A model generated the notes under the pieces. It saw only the letters and a program-made list of their open reading frames with translations, was not told where the DNA came from and searched no databases. A program made the translations under genes and the position numbers. A DNA stretch of 64,000 nt from Euglena gracilis (Eukaryota > Euglenida > Euglenophyceae > Euglenales): the NCBI GenBank assembly GCA_039621445.1, contig CP154956.1, positions 61,626,362 through 61,690,361 of the forward strand, read 5' to 3'. Positions within the stretch are counted from its first letter, which is position 1. The number at the start of each line of letters is the position of its first letter. Below, piece by piece: positions 1 through 11,322 of this stretch.

Positions 1-264
1 TTTTTTTGACTTTTTTTGACCCAAGGGGTCGAAAAAAAGCTCATTTTCGGCTCGAAAACCGCTTTTCCGGGTCCAGGAGGTAGGGTGGTGACTGAAATTT
101 CCGGCCCCTGAAATTTCAGGAAATTTCACGATTTTTTACTTTTCTTTCCGACCACTTTTCACGAATGTCAACACCATACCAGGAGGCCAAATGACATCAT
201 TTCATGCAAAAAATTTTTTTCGATTTTTTGGACCTTTTTTACCCAAAATGACCGAAAACGGCAA

Positions 265-395
265 GTTACCATGCCCCCCCCATATAAGACCCCCCTTGGG
301 AGCCAAAATCCTAGGGGGGGTCTTATATGGGGGGGTCGGTCCCGGCCAAAGGGCCTGCCTTCGGCCGGCCAGGGGGGGAGGTCTTATATGGGGGG
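265..395. repeat. G-run snap-back repeat (ATATAAGAC type)
   Basis: A C-run followed by ATATAAGACCCCCC is answered about 40 bases later by GGGGGGTCTTATATGGGG, and a second half-unit follows after a short spacer. The sequence can fold back on itself. The same design recurs at 2508-2560 and, with TTATTT or TTTATA cores, throughout the window. No coding potential is seen in bases 1-1190 beyond open frames forced by these repeats. Confidence 0.7.
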
Positions 396-1194
396 CATGG
401 TAAAGCAGGCCAAAACTGTACCAAATACCCCCCCCCATATTGTCCCTCGGCCCCGGCCGACGGGGGGTTTTTTTGGCTCGGCCAATGAAATTCCTTTGGT
501 ACCCCCATCAAGGCCGGTTTGAAGTTGTGGGTGAAGAACAGAGATTGAAGTTGAAGTGAAGTGAAGTGAAGTTGAAGTTTTAGAACTTCTTCAACATTTC
601 TCCTGATGCTTGAAACTTTCCCATGCAAGTTTCACCATGACCGATGCACCCCCTACAAAGAAATTGTGCTTTGCCAATGGCTAGCAAGCGTAGAAGATTG
701 AAGATGTACACAGATATTTCCATACCCCATATAAGTCCCCCATATGTTCATTTATCTCATTTCTGATCATCTTTTTGGGGGGGGCTTTTTAATCCAATAC
801 GGCAGAACTGTGCTTTCTTGGCCGTGCAGTGCCTCTTTTTTGTGCCAACCAACTCCTTGTCGTGGGTTCAACCAAGAAAGGGAAAAAAGATTGCATTTGG
901 AGGCGGATGATCCACCCGAAATCGCACCGTAATTGCACGATGCTGCCCCGTCTTTTTGGCAAATCTGGCCTTCTCTTCCCAAAAACCAGTTTTCAGGGCA
1001 CCATGAATTGAAGCCTTTTTGTTTGTGTTTGCTTCCATGGAGAGGAAAGGATTGAAAGTGAACAGATGTTGAACAGATGTTGAAGTTGAAGTGAGGTTGA
1101 AGTTTAATTTCTTCTTCTAACTTCTTTCCAGCCCTGCCCCCATATTGCCCTCCCCCATATTGTCCGGTCGGGCCTCCCGGGGGGAGGTCGGTGG

Positions 1195-1330
1195 GACAAT
1201 AAACCGGCGTTTGAGACGCCGGGTTCAGGACAGAACCGGCGTCCCCCCCCACGGGTTTTCCGGACGCCGGTTCTGTCTTAAAACCCGGCGTTAGGAACGC
1301 CGGTTTTGTCCAAAACCCGGCGTCCGGTTT
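1195..1330. repeat. GACGCCGGTTCTGTCC inverted-repeat cluster
   Basis: Several head-to-head copies of a 16-20 bp GC-rich unit (core GACGCCGGTTCTGTCC) lie here in both orientations and form hairpins. The same core, with TTCGGGC in place of TTCTGTC, returns at 6916-7037, 7738-7850 and 12035-12170, so this is a dispersed palindromic family. Confidence 0.7.
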
Positions 1331-1399
1331 TCATTCCTAAAAATGTCACCAAAAGTGCCCAAAAGTGGCCCTAAGGTGCTGGTATGACTGTTTCAACCA

Positions 1400-1965
1400 T
1401 CTAGGACAATGAATTTTGTCATTTGGGGACCAGTGGGGTGGGTATCCAAATTGGTGAAAATTGGCCCAGATTTGGAAATAGAGTACCGTGCGGCGTGGAA
1501 AGATCTCATGAGCACCGCTGGTCGTCTGTTGAAAAGAGCTTTCGATCGAGGGGTAACTTGGTACCCTAACGTTGCACGCAGCCCGAGATATGCTCGCGAT
1601 CGTCGGATCGGCCAGAATCTGAGTCGAAATTTGTGCTAATTTTCAGTGATTTTTGGTTTAAGTTGCTGAATAAACCTTACAGAAACGTTTTTTCTCTTCG
1701 AATCAACCACCTGAGGGGTCCTGGGGGGCACCAGAGTTGTGAAATTAGGATTTCCCAGTCACAGAAAATAAGAGATCCAGGCGGCGTGGCTGAATTTGGT
1801 GGTGATCGCCAGTCGTCTGATGATAAGAGCTTTCGATTGAGGGGTGAGTTTGAGTTTGTCCCTCGACTATTGACACAGCCAGAAATACCCTCGCGATCGC
1901 CGGAATTTGGTGAAATGCAAAGTGGCGTGACATTGCAGATTAGTGGTTGGAAATTGGTCCTGGGA
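1400..1965. repeat. degenerate repeat block with GATCGAAAGC core
   Basis: Two diverged copies of about 300 bp are recognisable, each with a 'GTCGTCTG..GA.AAGAGCTTTCGAT' core and a downstream CTCGCGATCG. Related units are arranged in tandem at 7190-7560. Short open frames here are not supported as genes. Confidence 0.5.
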
Positions 1966-2037
1966 GTGCCCTTTGACCGAAGGGTGGGGACGCCGGTTCT
2001 GTCCTGAACCTGGCGTCTCTAAAACGCCGCTTTAAAC

Positions 2038-2120
2038 AAGGGGTGGCGGACGCCGGTTCTGTCCAAAACCCGGCGTTCCGGACGCCGGGTTTTGGACAGA
2101 ACCGGCGTCCGCCACCCCTT
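2038..2120. repeat. near-perfect 39-bp palindrome
   Basis: Bases 2038-2076 are the reverse complement of 2082-2120 with a 5-base loop (TCCGG). The arms contain the GACGCCGGTTCTGTCC core. Such a structure should extrude as a cruciform or form a strong RNA hairpin if transcribed. Confidence 0.85.
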
Positions 2121-2199
2121 TTTTGTAGTAAAGGGGGGGGGGTAGCCAAAATTGGCCGAAAATGGTTGTAATTTGGGCTATGCGGGTTGCGTCAAAAAT

Positions 2200-2510
2200 A
2201 CTGTTAGATAGGGCATTTTCAGCGCTTCAATTTCGGTCTCCGGACATTTCCTTTGATTCCCCACCATTTTCAAGAAATTTCAGAAAACCCGATTTTTTGA
2301 CGCAAAAACGACCAAAAACGGTGGCCACAAGCCTGCCGCGCTGTTTGGGCTGTAAATTGGCCATATTTCGGGCTAGGTGGGGAGTTGCGGGGAAATAAAA
2401 ATAACGTTAGGAAGGGCATTTTAAGTGCTTTAATTTAGGTCTCCGGACATTTCCTTTGATTCCCCACCATTTTCAAGAACTTTCAGAAACATCGATTTTT
2501 TGAGCCATAT
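2200..2510. repeat. tandem degenerate repeat with CTCCGGACATTTCCTTTG core
   Basis: Two copies of a roughly 200-bp unit, each with the core CTCCGGACATTTCCTTTG followed by a GATTTTTTGA tail. Two more diverged copies lie at 3290-3600, beyond the element at 2552-3185. Confidence 0.6.
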
Positions 2511-2551
2511 ATGACCCCCCCTCAGGAGCCAAAATCCCAGGGGGGGTCTTA

Positions 2552-3185
2552 CCCCCCCCCTCCCTTTGTCCAACGACCATTTACCTGCAACCTATGACCA
2601 GGGGGGGTGGTCGTACGCCCCCCATCACCTGCAACCTGTGACCGGGGGGTGGTCATTATAAAGGGGGAAAAGACTCACGCACAGCGAAAAAGCGGAGAAA
2701 AATCATAAAGGAGGTAAGCCCAAACACAGCGGCTGCTCCTGAGGGGGTGTCATGAACGACAGCGCCAGACTGCTGCTGTGTAAATGCTACACCGAAGGGG
2801 TGCGGGGCAGGCACTATTCCGCGGGCACGGTATAGAAGCCTTTCTTCCGGCGATAACAATTTTCAGGATAAAATCCCCATCGAACAGATCTTTTGTGAGG
2901 TAAAGGTTCCCGTTGAAAACGTGTGCCAAACCCTAAATTCCACGTGTTGCTTTTGCAAACAACACCACCTTTTTGGGATCTGGCTCTGACGTTGCCGGGG
3001 GGCGGAACATAGCAGCTGTAGCGGGGGAGGTGGGAAATCTACCGCTTGGTAAAACCGTCAAAAAAATTTTTTTGCAACCTGCAACCCATGACCAGGGGGG
3101 GGTGGTCGTACGCCCCCCATTACCTGCAACCTGTGACCGGGGGGTGGTCATAAAGGGGTGGTCGTTGGACAAAGGGGAGGGGGGG
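2552..3185. mobile_element. foldback element with about 24-bp terminal inverted repeats
   Basis: The left end (CCCTCCCTTTGTCCAACGACC) is matched in reverse complement by the right end (GGTCGTTGGACAAAGGGGAGG). Each end also carries a copy of an 80-bp 'ACCTGCAACC..TGACC' hairpin module. No transposase frame is visible inside, so it is nonautonomous. It appears to sit inside an older repeat, since related bases flank it on both sides. Confidence 0.6.
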
Positions 3186-3284
3186 CACATGAGGGGGTCA
3201 TGGTAACGGCCGAAAACGGCCAAGTCGCAAGCCTGCCGCACTGTTTTTGGGCTGTAAATCGGCCATATTTCGGGCTAGGCGGGG

Positions 3285-3910
3285 AGTTGCGGAGAAATCA
3301 AAATACGGTTGAATAGGGCATCCTAAGGGCTTCAATTTTGGTTTCCGGACATTTCCTTTTGCTTCATTTCCGAGAAACGTTGAAAACATCGATTTTTTGA
3401 CCCCGAAAACAGCCCAAAATGGCCCCAAAAATGGGCCAAAATTGGTTGAAAAATGGACACAAAGAGTTGTGGGGAAAGTAAACCATGGTTGGATAGGGCA
3501 TTCCAAGGGCTTCATTTTTGCTCTCCGGACATTTTATTTGATTTTGTCGAGATGTTTTGAATAATAATAATAATAAATTCGATTTTTTGACCCAAAAGCG
3601 GCCCAAAAAACACCCCAAAATGGCCGTTTGGGGCCGCAAAAGCGCGCCAAAACACGGGCCAAGCGTGTCGGCGGCCAAAATAGCGAACGGGGGGTGATAG
3701 AGGGCCTCCAGGGGTACATTTCGTGAGTGGGACATTTCTGGAAATAATGTACGTTTTCTCGAGATATTTTGGAAAAATCAATTTTTGACCTATTTTTGGA
3801 CCGGCGAAATGGCAGTCGGAAGAGGGGGAGCGGGCCAATCCTACCCAATTTGGACCCCTTCGCAGGTGAATAACTCGGGCTTGGTGGGGAGTTGGGGGTC
3901 AAACGGAGGT
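3285..3910. repeat. further copies of the CTCCGGACATTT repeat
   Basis: Copies at about 3300-3405 and 3480-3600 continue the degenerate tandem repeat of 2200-2510. An AAT microsatellite lies near 3562. No gene is seen. Confidence 0.45.
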
Positions 3911-4867
3911 GATTCGGAAACTAGAAATCCAGTCGCTCGAGACTGAAAAAAAAATACAGGAACGGAGCCGGGATCATGGTGATGATCTGCCGGTTCCCGA
4001 GGTGGCCCCGATGGGGGGGGGGCGGGGGTTCACCCCCCCTTTTTGCCCAGGGATACCACAGCCCCCCCTTATTTGACCCCCAAATGCTCAATTAAGGGGG
4101 GCGGACCGTAATCGACCATTGTGACACACTGTGCCATGTGTGGTCTGAGGTTAGAACATTGAGCACTTTCCAGAGCTGGAGGTTGCATAACAGCCCCTGT
4201 GGAGCCAAGTGCCACAGCTGGTGTTGGGACACTGTACAGCATTGGGGGCACGGAGGGGGCGCTCACAATACAGACACAGCGCGAACATTGAGACCCCCCA
4301 TCCTCGGACTCAGACTCAGATGAGCTTCATATTGGTTGGTGGCCTCATCAGGCAAATTCACTAGACGTACATCATGCTGATCCATTGTGTCCAACACAGC
4401 CAAGGCTTCAGATTGTCCCTCAATGGCCATATGTGACGCAGGACGGACAGGGACAGGTGGGGACGGACACGGACAGGCAGGTGGGGCAGAACAAGGGACG
4501 GCGATTGTGGCGCTGTGGCAGGGGTGAAGATCAACTCCTCCATCCCCTTCTTCAGCAGGTCGTCAGGGATTTCGGCCCACACAAAGTGCAAAAAAATTTT
4601 GGAGGGTAAACTTTTTTCGGGGGGGGGGGCGAAAAAATTTTGAGTCAAAAAATCCTCGGGGGGGGCGAAAAAATCTCGGGGGGGGGGGCCGCCCCCCCCC
4701 CCCCCCCCAGTTTCTACACCAATGCCCGCCACCATTTTCAACAGGTTGGAAACTTGTTGTCCAAACCGAGAGCTGCTCATCTAGTGGGTCTTGAGTGCGA
4801 AAAAATTCTTCCAGATTAAGAACCCAACTTTTCATTGAACTTTTGGGTGTTTTTGTTGTTGGACATC

Positions 4868-5392
4868 GCTACCGTCTTGCCGCCCTTTGGGCGGCCAAAC
4901 AAGCCCAAACTCATGGTCGGACAGGGAAAAAGTCTTCTTTTTTCCAATCTGAAGTTGTTGTTTGTGAATATCTCCACTCCCGTCTCGCCGCCCTTTGGGT
5001 GGCAACAAGAAACACATGTATCTTGGCTTGGCTTCTAATGTTCAATTTTTTAAAAGAGCAAACCATTTCTGTTGACAAATTTGGCTCTTTTTGGGGAATG
5101 TTCTTGGAAAATTGCACTACCATCCAGCCGCCCTTCGGGCGGCAATATATTTTTTTGTTCCATACAAAATGGCCCTGAGGGCTCTTTTTTCGCATTTTGC
5201 ACTCGTTTGAAATCCCAAAACATAAAAGGCAACACCGTGTTGCCGCCCGTTGGCAGCTTGAAAGCTTTCAAATTGTGATGATGTCAAAATGTCAAATTGG
5301 CATGATGTCAAAAAATTGCCACATTTTTTTTGTCACGTTCAATGCCTTCTTTCAAAAAAGTGCTACCGTCTCGCCGCCCTTTGGGCGGCAAA
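4868..5392. repeat. five spaced GCCGCCCTTTGGGCGGC hairpins
   Basis: A short palindrome (GCCGCCCTTTGGGCGGCAA, usually preceded by ACCGTCT) occurs five times near 4877, 4988, 5128, 5241 and 5373, spaced about 110-140 bases. The spacers are unrelated to one another. Related solitary copies are at 10575 and 12860. This is a eukaryotic dispersed hairpin array and not a CRISPR. Confidence 0.7.
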
Positions 5393-5424
5393 AAGAAAAC
5401 AACACATACAAACAACATTGGTAA

Positions 5425-5610
5425 CAGGGGTTTTTTCAGTCGTGGACCCCGGGGGGGGAGGGGGGGTAGGGTGGGTGGGTCCCGCCGAGCCCCCCCCCCC
5501 CCCCGGGGGGGCACCCCAGGGGGGAGGGGGATATACTTTTCGGCGCCGAAGGCGCCGAAAATTTTTGAAAAGGTGCTATTTTTGGAATTTTTCTGTTTAT
5601 GGCCGGCGCT
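5425..5610. mobile_element. truncated CAG-ended MITE (family M1)
   Basis: The left terminus CAGGGGTTTTTTCAGTCGTGG and the internal 'GGCGCCGAAGGCGCCGAAAATTT' hairpin match the complete copies at 26870, 36626 and 41830. The right terminus is missing, so the copy is truncated inside the pogo relic. Confidence 0.7.
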
Positions 5611-6915
5611 AACTTCGCTTCTGGCCCAGGATCTCGCCCCCCCCGAGAAAAAATTGTTTCTGCACCGCTGGTGGCGGGAATCCGCATGCCAATGGTTGAT
5701 GGTTCGTGACCTGAATCTCCTTTGCCACCAGGATTTTCTTAGATTGCTTTTGAATTTGGAGTTGATGAACACATCCACAACCACCTGGCACAAAGCAGAT
5801 GTCAACGTCATTGGCTTTTAGTCAATCTAGGACTTGTTGGTCTCTGACAGAAGAGAAGACTTCGGGCGCACGTCACCGGCCGACCCTTCTCAACTCTCAA
5901 AGACCGACCAAACTTGTCCACTTTGAGGGGAATGGAGAAATACGGTGAGCATGTTTTTTTCTTCCCCATTTGTGCGGATGAGGACTTTTTTTGAGCCAAC
6001 CGGGGCCATGGTTGTGCCCGGGAGATCTTCAAATCTGACTCCGGTCTCATCTCTGCACACAATTGTTGTCCACCATTGTTGACACCTTTTTTGTGCAGTC
6101 ATCGTGCAAAAATAGTTTGACCCTGTTACCCGACGATACACAACTTTGTAGTGGGCTCTCCATCGGGCAAAAAAGTCATCATGTCGGTTCTCCTTGAGGT
6201 CCATAAAATTATGTCGCATTTCCACAGGCAAGGAATTCCTCCACTAAACTCCGAGAGACATCGCCTTGGGCATCACAGATCATGCAAAAAAATTCATAAA
6301 CTTTCTCACCTAGTTGAAAATATTTCACCAAACGACGTTGTCGTTTCATTTTTCCTCTTCCAGCGTGAATGTTTTTTTGAATCTCATGCTTCTAGGCCTT
6401 TGCCCTGACCGCAGTGCTGTGGCTCGTCCCCGGAAAATGAGACAAAGTCTCTTGCAACGTGTGATGCGCCTGGAAGTGCAAAATTTCATTTTTCACATCT
6501 TGTGACAAATCATGGCGGGGTTTCTTGGCAGGGGAAGGCTCTGGACCCAAGGCAAGTTGGTTGTTTGGGGGTGGCAGGGTGGCGTCAGCACGTGGCACCA
6601 CACTTGCTCCTTTTTGCGCGCTTCTCCTGGAGGATTGCACGCGGAGCAAAAGAGAGAAACAATTGCTTGGATTTAGGTGCCATGTGCTGAGAGAGAACAA
6701 GCGGGCAGGACATGTTCATGACCAAAAAAAAATTTTGTCCAAGACCCAAATGCTCAATTAAAGGGTGGGTCAAATAAGGGGGGGGGTTGTGGTAAGCTTC
6801 GCTCTTACCCATAAAGGGATAAGAGCTCAGCGACCCCCAAAGCCTCCCCAAACACAACGGCGGGGGGGGGGGTGGAATTTCAAGAAGAAAATCATCTTTT
6901 GGATTCTATATCGAG

Positions 6916-7037
6916 AACTGTGTCCCAGACGCCGGTTCGGGCGTGAAACCTGTGCCTGGGACGCCGGTTCGGGCGGTAGCCCGAACCGGCGTCCCAGGCA
7001 CAGGTTTCACGCCCGAACCGGCGTCTGGGACACAGTT
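6916..7037. repeat. perfect 59-bp palindrome with 4-base loop
   Basis: Bases 6916-6974 are the exact reverse complement of 6979-7037, separated by GGTA. Each arm holds two copies of the GACGCCGGTTCGGGC unit in direct orientation. A perfect palindrome this long is unstable in most cloning hosts and either arose recently or is kept identical by gene conversion. Confidence 0.9.
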
Positions 7038-7189
7038 TTTGAAACCGTGGCTTGGGGGCTCCGGTTTCATGCCCGAACCGGCGGCTGAGGAATCACGGCC
7101 AATTTCGCCCAAAATAATACCCATGTTTGGGGCAATTTTGGGCTACTTTGGCCCAAATGGGCCGCCGGTCAAAAATGGCAGATTCCACA

Positions 7190-7560
7190 TTTATGAAGCC
7201 ATGTTACCCATTAATCGAAAGCTCTTCTCAAGGGCTTTCGACGGATGGCCACAGGATTCGGCCATAATGCACGCAGCGCTTATTTTCAGCGATCGTGTAT
7301 TCCAAAATTTGACATCCTAATTTGTCAAATCCCACAGCTCAGGTTGCATATTGCATATCAAACGAAAGGTCTCGCCAACAGCTTTCGCTTGGTACCCACA
7401 GAACTCAGCCAGATTGCAAAGCGCCCTCAAAATCAGCGATCGCATTTTTCCGCATTTTTCGGACCCCATTTGCATATCTGAAATTCCACTTTTCAGCTGC
7501 CATGTTGCCCATCGATCGAAAGCTCTTCTCGAGGGCTTTCAGCAGATGGCCTTAGATTTC
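7190..7560. repeat. tandem repeat of about 150 bp (GATCGAAAGCTCTTCTC core)
   Basis: Three units with the core CGAAAGCTCTTCTC.AGGGCTTTC begin near 7216, 7361 and 7514. They are related to the block at 1400-1965. Short frames across them are repeat-driven. Confidence 0.6.
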
Positions 7561-7734
7561 TGCCATGCTGCGTGGTATTCTATTTCAGAAATTCTCCAAA
7601 ATTGGCCAAAAGGAAATTTTTCCTCAAAAACCCCCAATTTTTGGCCCAAGACCACCCAAAAACTGCTCAAATATGATTGCCACCTGTCTACAAACCCTTT
7701 TGGACACTTTTTGGCACTTTTTATTTTGGGTCCC

Positions 7735-7860
7735 CCAGACCGCCGGTTTCACGCCCGAACCAGCGTCTGGGACGCCGGTTCGGCACAGAAATTTCCCGCC
7801 CGAACCGGCGTCCCAGACGCCGGTTCGGGCATGAAAGCGGAGCCCCCAGACACGGTTTCA
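7735..7860. repeat. GACGCCGGTTCGGGC inverted repeats
   Basis: Imperfect head-to-head copies of the unit seen in the perfect palindrome at 6916-7037. From here to 8870 I see only C-rich low-complexity sequence and a fragment of the GCTAGTCC..TTTGGCTAG repeat near 8595-8680. Confidence 0.55.
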
Positions 7861-8875
7861 ATCAGAAAATGCGCGTTGAGTCCCTATTCTAATTCAGGGC
7901 TGGACAAAGTCATACAATGCAAAGCCGACGTTCAAGGCAACCCCTCAGCCTGATGCAATCAACCGCATTGGGGAGCTCCAGTTGGTCAATGCAAGGTATT
8001 GTTCTGTTGTTTGTATGCCACAGGAAGTGCCATTGCTGCAAGTCCAATCTTTTCAATGCTTGGAAAAACGACAGGTCTCTTTCGGGGTGTTCCCCTCATC
8101 CCCCCCCCATGTCCCCCTCGCGTCCCGGATTTGACCGGGCTGTTTTTTTTGGTGGTTCAAAAGGAAAAATGTACACAAAATTTGGGTGGTGACAAAGAAA
8201 TCGGTGTAGTTGGGCCAGAGTCTCCCCGCATCCCCCCCCCGCATCCCGAACCACCCCCTTTGTTTCCTTCTTTGCATTCTGTCGCTCCCCCTTTTTTGTT
8301 TTTGATTATTTTAGTTTAGAGATCTTTGTGGAAAAGATAATGTGGATGATACTGATTGCCCTGCAATAATTACATGGGGGATACATGCCCATCAACCCTC
8401 CCCCTCCCCCTTCCCCCTCCTCCGTTTTATTTTCAAGGAGAAATACAGCCATTTCGGACATTAGCTGTCCATTTCAAATTTCACCAACCCCCTCCCCCCT
8501 CCCCCCTTCCCCCATTTTCTTGATTCCTTATTTTCCAGAATATCAAATCAATGCTCAAGGGTGCACTGCCCCCCAGAGGGGGGGGGGGCTGGACGGCAGC
8601 TAGTCCGAATTTGGCTAGTGATAATCCCAGTGGACCCTCGGTGACTTGCAGGGCTAGCTAGTGAATTTTTTTCCAGGAAGGTCAGTTTTAAATTGCTCCC
8701 ACTGCTCGTAGTCACCAACAATTAAACCCAGGCCAAATTGTTGATCAAAGTCTGACACCCAAGAAATGACCCAAATACCCCCATGTTGTAAAACAGCCCA
8801 AAAGTTTTGTGTTTTTTTGTCCAATTTGGAATCTTTGTTCCGAAACCATGAAACCATGGAGCCTTTTGTTTTTGT

Positions 8876-9154
8876 TTGTTTGTGCCGCAGTGTTCTTGCA
8901 ACTCATGTGCCGCGACAGTTTCAGCAGTGCGCTGCGACGTTTGCAAAAAATGTCTGCATTTTGGCAAATTGATGTGCCACGTCAATTGCAAAGAAAAAGC
9001 TTGTGCTACAGTCCAAACCAAAATAACGGGAAACAAAAATGATGGGAAACCGATTAGGGCCGATTATGGCACCAAAATGGGAAGTGACCATAGGTGTTTG
9101 GTATATACGTGCCGCGACCACTCCAGAAAAACAATTTTGCACTACGGCACATAA
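8876..9154 (+). other. cysteine-rich open frame, possible transposase or gene fragment
   Basis: The plus frame encodes ten cysteines in its first 43 residues, including CSCNSC, CDVCKKC and CKEKAC, spaced like a zinc-binding domain. No splice sites or conserved neighbours support a gene, and I cannot assign it to a family. It could be a relic of a mobile element or chance. The surrounding 8700-9700 region is otherwise featureless, with moderate GC content. Confidence 0.2.
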
Positions 9155-9735
9155 TTTCAAGTGTTTTTGGAATGAGATTCGTTGGATTTCAGTGTGTAAA
9201 GATTGTTTTGCGCAGATTTTGTCAAACCACCAAAACCTGACCCAGAAATGATTTAAGTAATGCATTTGTTTTATTTTGTTTTTTGTTGTTCTCCGTTTGT
9301 GCAATTGTGCAAGGCTTCAAGTCGTCTTACGCCCTGAAATGAAGATTGCCAAAGAGATATGGAATGGTGAAGGCATATGGTGGCTGGTTTTAGTGTGCTT
9401 ATCCACATTTTTTGCAACGTTGTGGGAAGTGGGGCAGTGAGGGGGGGGTCAGGGATTTTGAAATTTTACACTGTCATTTTTTACATTTTTTTAAAAAAAT
9501 TTACACCTTCTTTTTTGAAACGAAAGCTGTTGCTAGTGCAAAGCACATTCGGGCAAATGAATAGCACCTGGTTTGTCAAAATTGAAACATATGAATTGGA
9601 GGTTTTCCAACCTGGATTTCCAAATTGGCTTCGAAAACATGCTGGTTCAGGTATTGTTAACCCAAAAAAATTATTTGTACAAGAGAAGGCAGAGAAAGCA
9701 AGTATTAACTGGCGCATTAACTGTTTTTCCATAAC

Positions 9736-9805
9736 ACAACATAACACAATATAACACAATAACATAACATGACATAACATAACATGACATAACATAATAT
9801 AAGAA
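9736..9805. repeat. ATAAC/ATGAC microsatellite
   Basis: Short tandem units of ATAACACA and ACATAACATG type run through this stretch. Confidence 0.8.
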
Positions 9806-9981
9806 AGGGCGAGGTGCATTGGGACTGCATGGACAATGGATGGTTTTTTGTTTTCTCTTGAGCAGTGAATTCAGAACCAATGCAGGACAGGAAGCATAAT
9901 CCCCTCTTGAGGACCTCTAGGATCTGGTTTGGTTGTCAAACCAAACCAGGGGGGTCAGATGCATTTAGGTGTTGGTCCGCT

Positions 9982-10027
9982 TGTGTGTGTGTGTGTGTGT
10001 GTATTAATATAAAAATATGTATATGTA

Positions 10028-10063
<36 letters not shown>

Positions 10064-10075
10064 TGTATGTATGTT
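9982..10075. repeat. TG and TATG microsatellites
   Basis: A (TG)n tract is followed by TATA-rich sequence and about nine GTAT tetranucleotides. Confidence 0.9.
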
Positions 10076-10207
10076 GGTCGGTTTGTACATACACAATTTC
10101 ACGAAATGTTTGTTTTTGTCAAACACTCTTTGAAAGTCACCCCATGGATGCCTGCCTGATTTGTTGTTTTATCGTGTGATTGTTTGCAAATTTTGCTCTC
10201 TGATTTG

Positions 10208-10385
10208 ACCTTTTTTTTTTAAGGGGAGGGTTGAAAGAAGTTTGGTGGTTGGGCCCAAGGAGGGTTTTACAACCGGACGGCGACATCTGTAGCTCTGATG
10301 GCAACCTCGGGTGGCGACCTCATTTTCTGTCACTGTTATTTAAGCATTCAAGCACGTGTAAAACCCTCCCCCATTTAAAAACCCC
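10208..10385. repeat. small foldback element
   Basis: TTTTTTTAAGGGGAGGGTT on the left is answered by AACCCTCCCCCATTTAAAAA on the right. The 170-bp unit has no coding capacity. Confidence 0.55.
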
Positions 10386-11322
10386 CCGGAGTTTATAGGA
10401 TCCGGTTTGCGCAGGTGTCACAAGGGGGGGTCGGCGCCCCCCGGGATTTTTGGCAAAAAAAAAGATTTTTGCCACCGCTTAAGAATTCAGTATCTCAAAA
10501 ACAAACTTTTTGTCTGAATTTCGATGATTTCCAGCCAATTTTTATATTTTCAATGACAAAAACCCGATACCGTCTTGCTGCCCTTCGGCAGCAATAATTT
10601 AATAATTTAATGATTTTAAATTGTAGAAAATCCTTGGCGAGCCCAAATGCAACCCATTTCTGCACCCCCGAAAGTCAAAAAACCATCATTGTCCAGCCAA
10701 TTTATGTTTTTTTCGGTACCCTACCCCCCAAATTTGACCCCCTCCCCCCCCCCCCCGATTGGCTAATTGGCCTCCGGGACAAGACCGGCCAATTTCGGCA
10801 AGGCCCAAGCCCAGGAGCTTGAAACCGTGTCTGGGGGCTCCAGCTTCACGCCAAACCGGCGTCCTAGGAAATCTGCCAATTTTGACGGGCGGCCAATTTG
10901 TACCAAATTCACCCAAAATTGTCCCAAACATGGGTATTTGGGGCCCCGGTCGGAAAATCGCGGATGACCAAATTGCGGGTCGGCCCGGCCATTGTGGGTC
11001 GGGCCGACCTGGTTGGTAGGAAACGCAATTATCCGCACTACCCCCCCCCCTGCGGAAAAACATTGTCTTTATACATATATATACCCATAAACTGGGGCAA
11101 CCTGGCATGCATAAACGCATGGCCGTCCTTGCCGTGCTCAAAGGGATTTTTTTTTTTTACTGCTTCTCCTCCCTCGAGCGAGGGTCCCCCCATGTGTATT
11201 AACCCTGGTTGGGCGGCTCTTTGGGGTAGCTGGTGCCTTGAGGGGCCAATTTATCACGTTTCTGAACAGCCGGCTGTGGTCCTCAAAATTGAAATCTTTC
11301 TAAGCCAGTTAATGAAGCAGTA

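Larger units (their letters stand above)
4070..6700 (-). pseudogene. pogo-like DDE transposase relic
   Basis: Read on the minus strand, fragments appear in the order of a pogo/Tigger transposase. They run from an N-terminal helix-turn-helix-like stretch (about 6400-6560), through a linker, to the DDE core around 5890-6060 with DETGVRFEDLP and a following 'GSKKVLIRTNGEEKN' block. That core corresponds to the first catalytic Asp segment of DDE_1 transposases. After it come a VPGG...INSKFKSNLRKSW block at 5680-5820 and a C-terminal VWAEIPDDLLKKG segment at about 4510-4580. The blocks lie in at least three different frames and are split by repeats at 4620-5640. The gene is therefore inactive. Family assignment rests on motif order and the TA-flanked terminal repeats. 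Confidence 0.7.
4056..6792 (-). mobile_element. decayed Tigger/pogo (Tc1-mariner superfamily) transposon
   Basis: The left end CCACAGCCCCCCCTTATTTG is matched in reverse complement by the right end near 6770-6792, and both ends are bordered by TA (4054-4055 and 6793-6794), the usual target duplication of Tc1/mariner/pogo elements. A minus-strand transposase relic fills it (see pseudogene entry). Later insertions, including a CAG-ended MITE fragment at 5425 and an array of short hairpins at 4868-5392, interrupt the transposase. Total length 2.7 kb is normal for the family. Confidence 0.75.

Noticed and set aside
4868-5392. CRISPR-like array of short repeats with unique spacers
   Set aside because: The window has spliced eukaryotic genes, the spacers are over 90 bases and irregular, the repeats diverge, and no cas genes exist.
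5436-5821. Gly/Arg/Pro-rich frames over the M1 MITE fragment
   Set aside because: They are caused by G and C runs of the repeat. The same artefact recurs at 26869-27259, 36550-37212 and 41842-42109.
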